NCBI RefSeq assembly: GCF_000317125.1
Contig: NC_019695.1
Coordinates: 4,328,336-4,392,335 of the forward strand
Source: Chroococcidiopsis thermalis PCC 7203
GTDB taxonomy: Bacteria; Cyanobacteriota; Cyanobacteriia; Cyanobacteriales; Chroococcidiopsidaceae
Direction of reading: 5' to 3'
DNA: 64,000 nucleotides
Shown here: positions 9,470-17,926 of the stretch, piece after piece
Numbering within the stretch: position 1 is the first letter of the stretch
Layout of the letters: the number at the start of each line of letters is the position of its first letter
Program-made: the position numbers and the translations under genes
The notes under the pieces: generated by a model
Told to the model about the DNA's origin: nothing
Database searches by the model: none
What the model saw: the letters and a program-made list of their open reading frames with translations, nothing else

Positions 9470-11596
9470 TCAGAGTTTTCCAGCCATTTTAGCCAAGCTC
9501 GTAACCACAGCCACTAACTCAGCCGCCCTAATTGGTTTAGCGACGTGGAGCTGAAAACCTTCTGCTAGAGCCTTGGTGTAATCTTCTTGCCTGGCATATC
9601 CCGTCAAAGCTACGGCGGGAATAGTTCCGCCCATTTGGGGTTCCAATTCTCTAATTTTCCGGATCAGTGTGTAGCCATCTTCCCCTGGCATTCCAATATC
9701 GCTGATGAGTACGTCTGGTCTGTGTTGTTCTATTACCTCTAGTGCCTTGCCCACTGAAGCAACAGCAATGACTTCTGCGCCTGACTCTTCCAGTACGACT
9801 ATAATCCACTGTCGCGCATCAGCTTCATCATCCACAACCAATACTCGCAAGCCACGTAGGGAAGGGGCTGGGGGTTGGAGGCTAGGGGCTGAAGGATTTT
9901 CTTCTCCTGTTTCCCCTGCTCTAGATACTCTTTCTGAAACGGGGAGTTCGATTGTAAATGTAGTCCCTTGTCCTCTGCCTGAACTATCGACTCGAATTGT
10001 GCCATTGTGGAGTTCTACTAGGTGGCGGGCGATCGCCAAACCCAAGCCCAAGCCTTTATTCGATCTCGCACTAGTACTATCTGCCTGACGAAAGCGATCG
10101 AAAACATATGGTAGAAAGTCGCGATCGATCCCTACACCTGTGTCGATGACTTGGATTTGAGCAAAGTTGGTAATTGGTAATTGGTAGTTGGTAGTTGGTA
10201 GTTGGTCTTGGGCAATATTTTTGACATTTAACTTTTGACTTTTGACTTTTTCTAGCCGCACCTCAACTCTTCCGCCTTCAGGAGTAAATTTAATTGCATT
10301 GGAAAGTAGATTCCACACCACTTGTTGCAAGCGTTCTGAGTCACCCCAGATAAGTGGTGAGTGGTGAGTGGTGAGTGGTGAGTGACTAGTCTCTCCCTCA
10401 GCTTCCTCAGCCTCCTCAGCTCCCTCAGCTCTCTTCGCCGACTCCCGCACAAACTCCAGAACGATCGCTTTCTCATTTGCGGCTGGCTGTACGACTTCAA
10501 TTGCTGCGGTGATGACTCTAGCGAGATCGACTCTAGCAACATTGAGTGAAATATCTCCTCTGACAATGCGGGAAATATCGAGCAGGTCTTCAATCAGTTG
10601 CATTTGCAAGTTAGCATTGCGCTCGATTGTTTCCACTGCTAGAGCCGCTCGATTATCATCTAGCATACCCGACCGCAACATCCCAGCCCAACCCACGATC
10701 GCTGTCATCGGGGTACGTAACTCGTGGGAAACCACAGCTAAAAAATCATCCTTGGCGCGATTGGCTGCTTCTGCCTCAGCGCGGGCAGCTTGTTCGCGTA
10801 CTAGCAATTCCTCTCGTTCTTCTTCAGCTAGCTTGCGCTGAGTAATATCTTGCATGATTTTGGCAAAACCCCGCAGATTTCCATTTTCATTTCGCAAGAC
10901 GGTGATGATGCAATGAGTCCAAATGTACGTCCCATCCTTGCGAATGTGCCAGCGATTCTCTCTCGAAAAGCCTTCAGCGATCGCCATTTGCAGCACTTGT
11001 GCGGGTAAGCCTTGCTGTATTGCTTCTGATGTAAAAATCCGTGCAAAAGGTTGACCGATAATTTCTGCCTCAGAGTAGCCTAGCATCCGCTCCGAACCGA
11101 CATTCCAACTTGCAAAGATTCCGTTTGGGTCTAGCATGAAAATGGCATATTCGGTGACTCCTTCTACTAATATGCGGTAGCGTTCTTCACTGCGGCGGAG
11201 ATTTTCTTGACTTTGGCGTAAAAACTCATAATTTTGTTCTGCTTCTCGCGCATTACGTTCGGCTCGGTGCTGAGTCGAGCGCAGCCTGGAGTTGAGAAAG
11301 CTAATGAATCCTGCTACTAGTCCAAATTGAATCAGCCCAACAATTCCATCTCGACCAGGTAACGACGAATAAAGTGGGGGGACAAAGAAGTGGTTGCATA
11401 GTACGGCAGCTAAAACAGTCGCCAGCAATCCTGGTCCAATACCACCATACCAAGAACTTACCATTACCGCAGCTAGGAATAGCGGATAAAGGTGAGGTTG
11501 GATCAACCCCCATACTAGTTGTGTTAAGAGAAAAGCAATGGCGACGGCAACAACAGCAACACCGTAGCCCTTAAGGTGACGGATCGAACTGAGCAT
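9470..11596 (-). CDS. Hybrid sensor histidine kinase with DUF4118, PAS and receiver domains
   Basis: The protein has 708 residues. N-terminal DUF4118 (KdpD-like) membrane segments span about 12-105, then a coiled stretch, and a PAS domain with PAC motif at about 138-255. HisKA follows with H291 in VVSHELRTP. HATPase_c covers about 365-545 (LLSNAIKF, DTGVGI, GLGLGLAI), and a C-terminal receiver at about 575-700 has phospho-acceptor LISDIGMP. Two low-complexity insertions interrupt the ATPase domain (about 387-416 and 449-478), and a third lies before the receiver. They are translated tandem DNA repeats that keep the frame. The downstream partner is the regulator with an HPt domain. The signal sensed is unknown. 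Confidence 0.9.
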   Translation of the reverse strand: MLSSIRHLKGYGVAVVAVAIAFLLTQLVWGLIQPHLYPLFLAAVMVSSWYGGIGPGLLATVLAAVLCNHFFVPPLYSSLPGRDGIVGLIQFGLVAGFISFLNSRLRSTQHRAERNAREAEQNYEFLRQSQENLRRSEERYRILVEGVTEYAIFMLDPNGIFASWNVGSERMLGYSEAEIIGQPFARIFTSEAIQQGLPAQVLQMAIAEGFSRENRWHIRKDGTYIWTHCIITVLRNENGNLRGFAKIMQDITQRKLAEEEREELLVREQAARAEAEAANRAKDDFLAVVSHELRTPMTAIVGWAGMLRSGMLDDNRAALAVETIERNANLQMQLIEDLLDISRIVRGDISLNVARVDLARVITAAIEVVQPAANEKAIVLEFVRESAKRAEGAEEAEEAEGETSHSPLTTHHSPLIWGDSERLQQVVWNLLSNAIKFTPEGGRVEVRLEKVKSQKLNVKNIAQDQLPTTNYQLPITNFAQIQVIDTGVGIDRDFLPYVFDRFRQADSTSARSNKGLGLGLAIARHLVELHNGTIRVDSSGRGQGTTFTIELPVSERVSRAGETGEENPSAPSLQPPAPSLRGLRVLVVDDEADARQWIIVVLEESGAEVIAVASVGKALEVIEQHRPDVLISDIGMPGEDGYTLIRKIRELEPQMGGTIPAVALTGYARQEDYTKALAEGFQLHVAKPIRAAELVAVVTSLAKMAGKL
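10165..10207. repeat. 7-bp tandem repeat inside kinase gene (GGTAATT/GGTAGTT)
   Basis: About six consecutive 7-bp units, GGTAATT or GGTAGTT, lie within the ATPase-domain coding region and encode the QLPTTNYQLPITN insertion. The flanking 10216-10252 has a TTTTGACTT tandem as well. This is a cyanobacterial short tandemly repeated repetitive (STRR) type sequence. Confidence 0.8.
10340..10433. repeat. Tandem repeats inside kinase gene (GGTGAGT and CTCAGCTTC-like)
   Basis: About five GGTGAGT heptamers are followed by about four CTCAGCYYC-like units. They encode HSPLTTHHSPL and the acidic AEEAEEAEG stretch in the kinase. Reading frame is retained. Confidence 0.75.
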
Positions 11597-11986
11597 ATTC
11601 TGCGGTTTGGGCTAGCTTTTCTATGTTGGCGCAACAGGTTGATTCATGACAGGTAATTTCTTTTTCATCTTTATCTGCCCGACTTTTCCACTTTTGCGCT
11701 TTAGCTTAGGAATCGTAAGGTTCGTAAGACCTACGCCTTTTCTGAAGTTCGACAGTTGTATAGGTAGTATATCTCACACACACTCCTGCTCATTGCAGGC
11801 ACTAACTTTAGAGTCAGCAGCACTTACTGTCTGTATGACTCTAAATCAACAACCCAGCAACATTCATCAAGGTGGCGATCGCTATCCTTTGAATAATTGC
11901 TTTTGTGTTGGTGCATCTGACTGGTTCGCACTGCCTGTACTTCTGTCGTGCCAGATGAGGCAAATTCAACCTCTATCTAGTGGCAG
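11597..11986. other. Intergenic region between divergent kinase and DUF3267 genes
   Basis: This 390-bp gap holds motif copy c at 11675-11707. An open frame through it has no recognisable protein features and I do not call it. Confidence 0.5.
11675..11707 (+). promoter_or_regulatory. Shared upstream motif, copy c
   Basis: CTGCCCGACTTTTCCAC followed by TTTTGCGCTTTAGC. It points toward the DUF3267 gene, about 296 bases away. Confidence 0.5.
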
Positions 11987-12874
11987 ATGTTTTCAGGCGA
12001 TCGCCCAATTCATATTTTCCGCCTCACTCCAGCACTAGCCTTGCGTTGGAGTAGTTTGAGTATCATCTTGTTTGTCGTCACGGCAGCAGCTATCAGTACC
12101 TTTTACCAAGTTATTCACGGATACAAGCGATCGTGGATTTTTGATGCCGCAGTCTATTCTGAACAAGCATGGCAAATTATGTTGTTTTTAGTTTATTTTG
12201 TAGCAATTCCTCTCGGTACGTTTATTCTCCACGAACTTATACACGGTTTGGCTTTCATTGCCTTTGGCGGTAAACCGCGATCTGGAGTAGGAATCGAATA
12301 TTTTCTTCCCTACGCTTACACGACTGCACCGAGAAGGCGTTTTTCCCGCAACGCTTTTTTAGTGATTTCGCTAACTCCTTTATTTATCGTTAACGCAGCG
12401 GCTATACTTCTACTAGCCGTTTTACCTCAAGCACCTTGGTTAGGCTGGATAGCCATTCTCAATACTGCTGGCGCGAGTGGCGATATTTGGATTGCAACGC
12501 TACTGCTGCGCTGTCCGCGATCGGTTACAGTGGAAGACCGTAAGACAGGAGTAGCAATTTATGCGCCTGCTGATGTCGATACACGTTCCTTGCCTTTTCG
12601 ACAACGCGACAAGTTTAAATCTACATTCCGAAAATGGCTAGATTTGACCGTTTTAGTGCTTGGATTAATCGTTTTCGTAAGTTTTCTCTTGCCTATCTTA
12701 TTCGATCTTTTGAACGTGCCTTCATTTATGGTTGGCACGGATTCGTTACAGTTTTTGAATTGGGAGAATAGTGCGAAAGGATTTGGGATCTCGTTTAACC
12801 CGTGGTTATGGATAGCGATCGCTACCGTACTGAGTTTAGTCGGAGTGTTGTTTAAATCAATGGGCGATCGCTAA
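11987..12874 (+). CDS. DUF3267-type membrane zinc metalloprotease-like protein
   Basis: The protein has 295 residues with about five membrane segments. The second, at about 65-85, runs into HELIH at 82-86 (FILHELIHGLAFIAFGG), an HExxH zinc site within a membrane helix as in site-2-type proteases and DUF3267. A later NTAGASGDIW (about 158-167) may supply the third ligand. The C-terminus has two further membrane segments. The substrate is unknown. The chosen ATG gives MFSGDRPIHI; an overlapping upstream frame is not convincing. Confidence 0.8.
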   Translation: MFSGDRPIHIFRLTPALALRWSSLSIILFVVTAAAISTFYQVIHGYKRSWIFDAAVYSEQAWQIMLFLVYFVAIPLGTFILHELIHGLAFIAFGGKPRSGVGIEYFLPYAYTTAPRRRFSRNAFLVISLTPLFIVNAAAILLLAVLPQAPWLGWIAILNTAGASGDIWIATLLLRCPRSVTVEDRKTGVAIYAPADVDTRSLPFRQRDKFKSTFRKWLDLTVLVLGLIVFVSFLLPILFDLLNVPSFMVGTDSLQFLNWENSAKGFGISFNPWLWIAIATVLSLVGVLFKSMGDR

Positions 12875-12907
12875 AGCTCATACAACCATTCTGTTCAAAC
12901 GTTTTAA

Positions 12908-12940
12908 CTCTCCACCACTTTTCCACTTTTGGTCCTTAAT
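12908..12940 (+). promoter_or_regulatory. Shared upstream motif, copy d
   Basis: CTCTCCACCACTTTTCCAC followed by TTTTGGTCCTTAAT. It lies about 259 bases before the single-domain response regulator. A short GGGAGTA tandem follows at about 12947-12964. Confidence 0.55.
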
Positions 12941-13184
12941 ATTATAGGGAGTAGGGAGTAGGGAAGAAGAAATGCGCTAAAAGGGTTTGAAGCTTAACTT
13001 CAATAATGATAGTTATGTCGAGAGTCGGAGTCCGAGACATGACATAATAAATCGATATTTCAATTTTTGTATTATTCTATTTCAATAAATCAAAACTTTT
13101 TCAGGCAAAAATAGCCAGCAACAACATTAACGCAACGCTTAATCAAGTCGCAGGATGCTTGAAATTGAGAAGGAGAAGAAAATA

Positions 13185-13553
13185 GTGACAAGCAAACGAA
13201 TTTTAGTTATTGATGACGAAGACGATATTCTAAAATTAGTTCAAACCTGCTTAGAAATTATGGGGGGATGGCAGGTAATAACCGCTCATTCAGGTCGGGA
13301 AGGCTTAAACTTAGCTCAAGATAACCAACCAGATGCAATTCTCTTGGATGTCATGATGCCAGATGAAGATGGCTTATCTACTTTAAAAAAACTGCAATCT
13401 AATACAATAACTAGCAACATTCCTGTTATTTTACTAACGGCTAGAGGGCGCTTTGTCGAGCAGAAATTTACTCAATTAGGTGTTAGAGGTGTACTCAACA
13501 AACCGTTTAATCCTCTAAAGCTTGCCGAACAAGTGGAGGCGGCTTTGACTTAA
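13185..13553 (+). CDS. Single-domain response regulator (CheY-like)
   Basis: This is a 122-residue receiver domain with VIDDEDD at the acidic pocket, phospho-acceptor Asp in AILLDVMMPD, Thr in LLTARG and Lys in VLNKPFNP. There is no output domain. I choose the GTG at 13185 because AGGAG lies 10 bases upstream; an upstream ATG at 13155 would add ten residues over that site. It probably acts as a phosphotransfer or protein-protein switch. No kinase gene is adjacent. Confidence 0.85.
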   Translation: MTSKRILVIDDEDDILKLVQTCLEIMGGWQVITAHSGREGLNLAQDNQPDAILLDVMMPDEDGLSTLKKLQSNTITSNIPVILLTARGRFVEQKFTQLGVRGVLNKPFNPLKLAEQVEAALT

Positions 13554-14222
13554 AATAAAAACATTGAGTGCGAACCTAACCAAATCTATAAATAGCAATA
13601 GCAATCTAAAAAATTAGAAATATATTATTTGTTGTTTGTTGAGATTTTGAATTCGATCGACATCACACTTACATGTTTAATATCACGAGAACGATCGTCA
13701 TTTATCGTAATATAATTTACATATTAAATCAGTTTCATATCCTTCTAGAGGATGAGAAGAAAAGGAGAGCTGCATCGCTAGTATAGTGACCGATCGCAAG
13801 TGTGATGCAGTCTATAAAAACTCAGTTTTTGGCTAGAAACATCATCGGAAAATTTAGTATCGGCTGAGATATTTTCCGATCTGCTGCCGAAACGATCGCT
13901 CGTGCTTTAGTAGTGACAAGCTCGGTACTGGCTTCAAATTAATTCGCTAAGAGAGCTGTTGGATCGATGTAATGCTCCGTCTCAAGCGTTAGCCAAAGCC
14001 AGAACGCTGAAGGTGAAGTTAGTGCCAGGAGTCGCAGCCTAGTTAATGTTTAGTTCTTGCTTCCTCGATTCTGTTGAAGAGGCAAGAAAATTGCAAATAC
14101 GATCGGGCAGAAGCGATCGCATTTCTCCACGAGTTTTCCACCATTGCCATCTAAGTTGAAGTTAGCTCTATCTTCCAATTCAGAGCGAGTTAAAGCTAGT
14201 CAGAATTAATAGGCTTACGGTC
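13554..14222. other. Intergenic region before the HhoA-type protease gene
   Basis: A 669-bp gap. Only motif copy e near its right end is recognisable; I see no gene in the rest. Confidence 0.5.
14122..14160 (+). promoter_or_regulatory. Shared upstream motif, copy e
   Basis: CTCCACGAGTTTTCCAC (TTTTCCAC at 14134-14141) followed by CATTGCCATCTAAG. It lies about 80 bases before the protease start codon. Confidence 0.65.
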
Positions 14223-15401
14223 ATGGAATTGAAAAAACGGCGTGGGGAGACAAGTAAACAAATTTTCAAACAACCAATTTTATATTTAGGCATACTTATA
14301 ATTGGTAGTTCTGCGGGATGCGAATCTTTAGGAAATAGAGAAGTCCAAGTCCAACCTTCACCTACCCAACCGACAGCTAATTTACAAAACAATCCTAACT
14401 TTGTTGCTGAAGTTGTCAAAGATGTAGGACCCGCAGTTGTACGAATCGATGCTACCCGTACAGTAGAAGTACCCACAGCAGTATATAGCAATCCTTTGAT
14501 TGAGCGATTTTTTGGGGAAAACTTCTTTCCGCCTCAAGAGAAAGTTCAACGCGGTATCGGTTCGGGATTTATTATTAGCCAAGATGGTCGCATTCTAACT
14601 AATGCCCATGTGGTAGAAGGTGCAGATAAAGTATCAGTCGTGCTAAGAGATGGTCGCCGCTTTGCTGGAAAAGTTGTGGGTGCAGACCCAGTTACAGACG
14701 TAGCAGTTGTTGATATTGAGGGGACAAATTTACCTACAGTTGAGCTGGCTAATTCCGATAATATTACTGTTGGACAATGGGCGATCGCCATTGGTAATCC
14801 TTTAGGTCTAGATAACACCGTAACTCAAGGAATTATCAGCGCCACAGGACGCAGTGGTTCAGATATTGGTGTCAACGACAAACGACTTGACTTTTTGCAA
14901 ACTGATACGGCAATTAATCCTGGTAATTCTGGCGGACCTTTGCTCAATGCTCAAGGCGAAGTTGTAGGCGTGAATACTGCTATTATTGGCGGAGCGCAAG
15001 GTTTAGGTTTTGCCATTCCGATTAATACGGCACAAAGAATTGCCGAGCAGTTAATTACAACTGGTCGAGTCGAACATCCATATATTGGCGTGCGACTGAT
15101 TGAGTTAACGCCGGAAATTCAACAGGAAATTAACCAAAGTAATCTTGGTTTTAAAGTCGAGCGCGATCGGGGAGTTTTAATTGTACAAGTTGCTCCCAAC
15201 TCTCCCGCAGCTCGTGCTGGTTTGCGTCCTGGTGACATTATTACTCAAATTAACTCAACTGAAGTTCAAACTGCTGACTCTGTACAAGATGCTGTAGAAG
15301 CAACAAATTTAGGCAAATCGCTACAGATTACAGTCAACCGTAATGGCTCGACTCAACAGCTAACTTTGAAACCAGAACAGTTACCATCTCCCTCCAGATA
15401 G
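14223..15401 (+). CDS. HhoA/DegP-type serine protease with PDZ domain
   Basis: The protein has 392 residues. The N-terminal hydrophobic segment ends in GSSAGC (C33), a possible lipobox. The trypsin-like domain carries the catalytic triad H129 (TNAHVV), D159 (VTDVAVVD) and S236 (GNSGGP). One PDZ domain follows at about 285-385 (YIGVRLIEL, LRPGDIITQINST). Proteases of this family degrade or refold damaged envelope or lumen proteins under stress. Cyanobacteria have three paralogues (HtrA, HhoA, HhoB), and I cannot assign which one this is. A shared-motif copy lies about 80 bases upstream, and a DUF3611 gene follows on the same strand. Confidence 0.93.
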   Translation: MELKKRRGETSKQIFKQPILYLGILIIGSSAGCESLGNREVQVQPSPTQPTANLQNNPNFVAEVVKDVGPAVVRIDATRTVEVPTAVYSNPLIERFFGENFFPPQEKVQRGIGSGFIISQDGRILTNAHVVEGADKVSVVLRDGRRFAGKVVGADPVTDVAVVDIEGTNLPTVELANSDNITVGQWAIAIGNPLGLDNTVTQGIISATGRSGSDIGVNDKRLDFLQTDTAINPGNSGGPLLNAQGEVVGVNTAIIGGAQGLGFAIPINTAQRIAEQLITTGRVEHPYIGVRLIELTPEIQQEINQSNLGFKVERDRGVLIVQVAPNSPAARAGLRPGDIITQINSTEVQTADSVQDAVEATNLGKSLQITVNRNGSTQQLTLKPEQLPSPSR

Positions 15402-15500
15402 AAGCTCTTTGATTGTAAATAGACAACTCTACTTCTAGGCAATTATTTTGTGTTGAAGATTTTTCTAAATTAATTTGGCATCACCTAATAGGAGAAAATC

Positions 15501-16067
15501 ATGTCTGAACTGCTCCAAACTTCGCTGCCAACCCCAACGAAACAAAGATTTGCAGCAACTTTCCGCGTTGTTAGCCGCTTTAGCTTCTGGATACAGTTGG
15601 CTTTAGCTAGTACTTCCGGTATTGCTTTAACATTTGCAGTCTTTAGTCGCAGCCTCAGCGTAGCAACAGAGAATGCAGCTATTGGTTTAAGTATCTTTCT
15701 AGCCGTCGTTGGCGTATTACTCGCAGTCTTTAGAATATTTTGGGCATTTCGAGGTCGTGTTTTAGCTAGACGCTTGCAGTCACCAGAGCGCGAATTGCAT
15801 CCGAGAAAAGAAGAGGTAATTCAAGTTTTGAAAATTGGCTTGATTGCGAGCTTCATTGGCATGTTGTTAGCATTTATCGCATCGGAAGTCAGCGCCATCT
15901 CAATACTCTCACAAGCTTTAGCTGTACCCCAAGGTGTAGCTGTGTACCAGCAGGGAAATGTCATTCGTTCGCTCGATATTCTTGTCATCTTAGCGAATGT
16001 CAATCTCATCGGGACTCACTTAGTTGGTAGTCTTTCATCTTTAGGACTACTCGAATGGATAGACTAA
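15501..16067 (+). CDS. DUF3611 membrane protein
   Basis: The 188-residue protein has four membrane segments at about 25-48, 60-82, 112-135 and 155-185. RFSFWIQLALAS near the start and NLIGTHLVGSLSSLGLLEW at the end are typical of this cyanobacterial/plastid family. No function is established. It starts with ATG after AGGAG and follows the protease gene by 100 bases, so they may share a transcript. Confidence 0.85.
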   Translation: MSELLQTSLPTPTKQRFAATFRVVSRFSFWIQLALASTSGIALTFAVFSRSLSVATENAAIGLSIFLAVVGVLLAVFRIFWAFRGRVLARRLQSPERELHPRKEEVIQVLKIGLIASFIGMLLAFIASEVSAISILSQALAVPQGVAVYQQGNVIRSLDILVILANVNLIGTHLVGSLSSLGLLEWID

Positions 16068-16075
16068 GCAAGTCA

Positions 16076-16272
16076 AAAGTTAAAAGTCAAAGGGAGCAGG
16101 GAGTAGGGAGTAGGGGGAACCCATACTTTTTAAGTATAGAATTGAAATATTGATTTCCAACTGTTTCGTGCAACGCATCTCAACATAATTGTTTTTTTAA
16201 GATGCGCTTGTAACCCACAACGCGCATTTTTTGTACAACTCTGCTCCCTGCTCCCCTATCCCTACTCCCTCT
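16076..16272. repeat. Inverted pair of GGGAGTA/CTCCCT-type tandem repeats
   Basis: GGGAGCAGGGAGTAGGGAG units at about 16085-16110 are matched by CTCCCTGCTCCCCTATCCC units at about 16243-16272, roughly 130 bases apart. They could pair into a long hairpin behind the DUF3611 gene. The unit is the same type of 7-9-bp tandem seen elsewhere in the window. Confidence 0.55.
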
Positions 16273-16336
16273 TGTCAATTACTCCAATTGGTTTAGTTAA
16301 AGTCTATCTAAAGTAGTAACTGGCGGAGAAACCTGA

Positions 16337-16371
16337 TTTCTCCACCAGTTTTCCACTTTTTGAATCTAACC
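16337..16371 (+). promoter_or_regulatory. Shared upstream motif, copy f
   Basis: CTCCACCAGTTTTCCAC (TTTTCCAC at 16349-16356), then TTTTTGAA and TCTAAC. It is the best match to the consensus and lies about 238 bases before the PRC-barrel gene. The rest of 16068-16593 has no gene. Confidence 0.65.
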
Positions 16372-16593
16372 TAAAAATAGGTTCAATCAAAAAGGTTGAA
16401 TTCTACACCAGTTCAAACAATTGAACTTACACCCCCCAGTTGGGCGCTCAACTTTTTCTCTTGACTTCCTAGGACAATCAACTCTAATTGCAAACGATCG
16501 TTTCTCTGGCAGGCTCTCCCACTTGAATGAGGCTGGTAGTTATGCATACGCGCAGTCTATTCGATCGCCCAAACGGCAACGTTAGTTGAAAAA

Positions 16594-17040
16594 ATGGCTT
16601 TACTAAAACTGAAAGATATCTATCCACAGATGATAAACAGAATGAGAGATTGTGCTGTTATTGGATTTACTGTATATGCAAATGAAGACGAAAAAGTTGG
16701 CACGGTCAAAGATATTTTAGTTGATGAAGACACGGGAAAATTTCGGTATCTGATTGTCGATCTTGGCTTTTGGATTTTTGGCAAAGAAGTTTTACTCCCA
16801 ATAGAAAGAGCGCGAGTTAGTGCGATAGAAAGCAGAGTAGATGTTGAAGGATTAACAAAAGAGCAAGCCGAGAATTTACCCCAATTCAACGACGATTTGA
16901 AGCTCGATCGCGACTATGAGGTTCGCGTCAGCAATGCTTATCGCCCTGCACATAACAAAACTTCAATTCAACCCGCACCGATCGCACCAATCGATCCAAT
17001 GGTACTCAATACTACAGCAACTTTAAATGAGCCATCATGA
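16594..17040 (+). CDS. Stand-alone PRC-barrel protein
   Basis: The protein has 148 residues, with a PRC-barrel at about 18-105 (EKVGTVKDILVDEDTG, LGFWIFGKEVLLP) and a short Pro-rich tail. It is soluble with no signal peptide. It is paralogous to the N-terminal domain of the PRC-DUF2382 protein at 4391-5263 but lacks DUF2382. PRC-barrels bind other proteins, RNA or nucleotides in different systems, so the partner is unknown. It is probably part of the stress set because the best copy of the shared motif lies upstream. Confidence 0.85.
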   Translation: MALLKLKDIYPQMINRMRDCAVIGFTVYANEDEKVGTVKDILVDEDTGKFRYLIVDLGFWIFGKEVLLPIERARVSAIESRVDVEGLTKEQAENLPQFNDDLKLDRDYEVRVSNAYRPAHNKTSIQPAPIAPIDPMVLNTTATLNEPS

Positions 17041-17144
17041 GTTGTTTTGTTAAAAAGTAGCAAAGGCGATCGCTTCTTTTAGCTAATGCAGATTGCCAAT
17101 AAATAAAATCAAAAAACCCAAAAAACTTAAAATCGGAGTTACAG

Positions 17145-17798
17145 ATGCTTAAAAAAAATAGAATTCAACCAAAAAAAATAGTAGGAACAGTCTTTGGTGG
17201 CTTACTAATTGGTATACCAGCAATTCCTCTAGTGGCATCGGCACAGGGATCTCAAGTACTCAATCCTTGTCCGAAAATCTACTACGAAGAACCTTTCAAT
17301 AGTATGCGTCTGGCTCCCGAAGGCTGTCCGCCTAATGCTGCAACTAGAATCGTGCAAGGACAAGGTACGCCTGAAGTTACCCGTCCTAGTGCTAGGTCAG
17401 CAGATCCTTACTACACCCCCAGAATGCGCGATCGAACGAACCCGCCTGTAACACCGCCTCTACCAGAAAACCGCTCCCAGGCAGTTGCTAAAATCATGTC
17501 GATGGACGGCAATGTAGAGGTGAGAGTGAAGAACAATACAAACGCGATCGTCACCTATGAAGCAGTTGGGCATACACAACGCCGAGTTCTGCAAGGTGGA
17601 GAAGAAACTGTTTTACGATTACCCGTGCCTGTAACCGTGACTTTTACACGTCAGGATGATGGTTTCGTGCAAGTTATGCCCATGTCTGCATCTCAGGATG
17701 AAGTCTTAGAGGTAGCGTTGGATGAAGATGCGAACCCTCGCGATCGCAACCAGGGTGTTCTGAGAATTCAAAAAGATGGTCAAGTTTTCTTGAACTAA
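17145..17798 (+). CDS. Exported hypothetical protein
   Basis: The protein has 217 residues. A signal sequence at about 1-33 ends in ASAQG. A Pro/Arg-rich middle follows, and a C-terminal beta-rich domain at about 110-215 (GNVEVRVKNNTNAIVTYE, RVLQGGEETVLRLP) looks like a small beta-sandwich. I do not recognise the family. It starts with ATG after a GGAG site. It sits between the PRC-barrel gene and the second two-domain paralogue, all on one strand. Confidence 0.8.
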   Translation: MLKKNRIQPKKIVGTVFGGLLIGIPAIPLVASAQGSQVLNPCPKIYYEEPFNSMRLAPEGCPPNAATRIVQGQGTPEVTRPSARSADPYYTPRMRDRTNPPVTPPLPENRSQAVAKIMSMDGNVEVRVKNNTNAIVTYEAVGHTQRRVLQGGEETVLRLPVPVTVTFTRQDDGFVQVMPMSASQDEVLEVALDEDANPRDRNQGVLRIQKDGQVFLN

Positions 17799-17926
17799 TT
17801 CGCTTCCACAAAGACTAGATAATTCGTACCCAAAATTATCTAGCACCAGTCAAAACTGTATCTAAACATTTTGACTTATGACTTTTAACTTTTGACTTAA
17901 CTAAGAGGAGTAAGGAGATTTTCTCA

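Noticed and set aside
10165-10433. CRISPR-like tandem repeats
   Set aside because: Units are only 7-9 bp with no spacers, and they are in frame inside a gene.
11646-12038. Open frame before the DUF3267 gene
   Set aside because: Low-complexity, covers the shared motif and has no recognisable domain.
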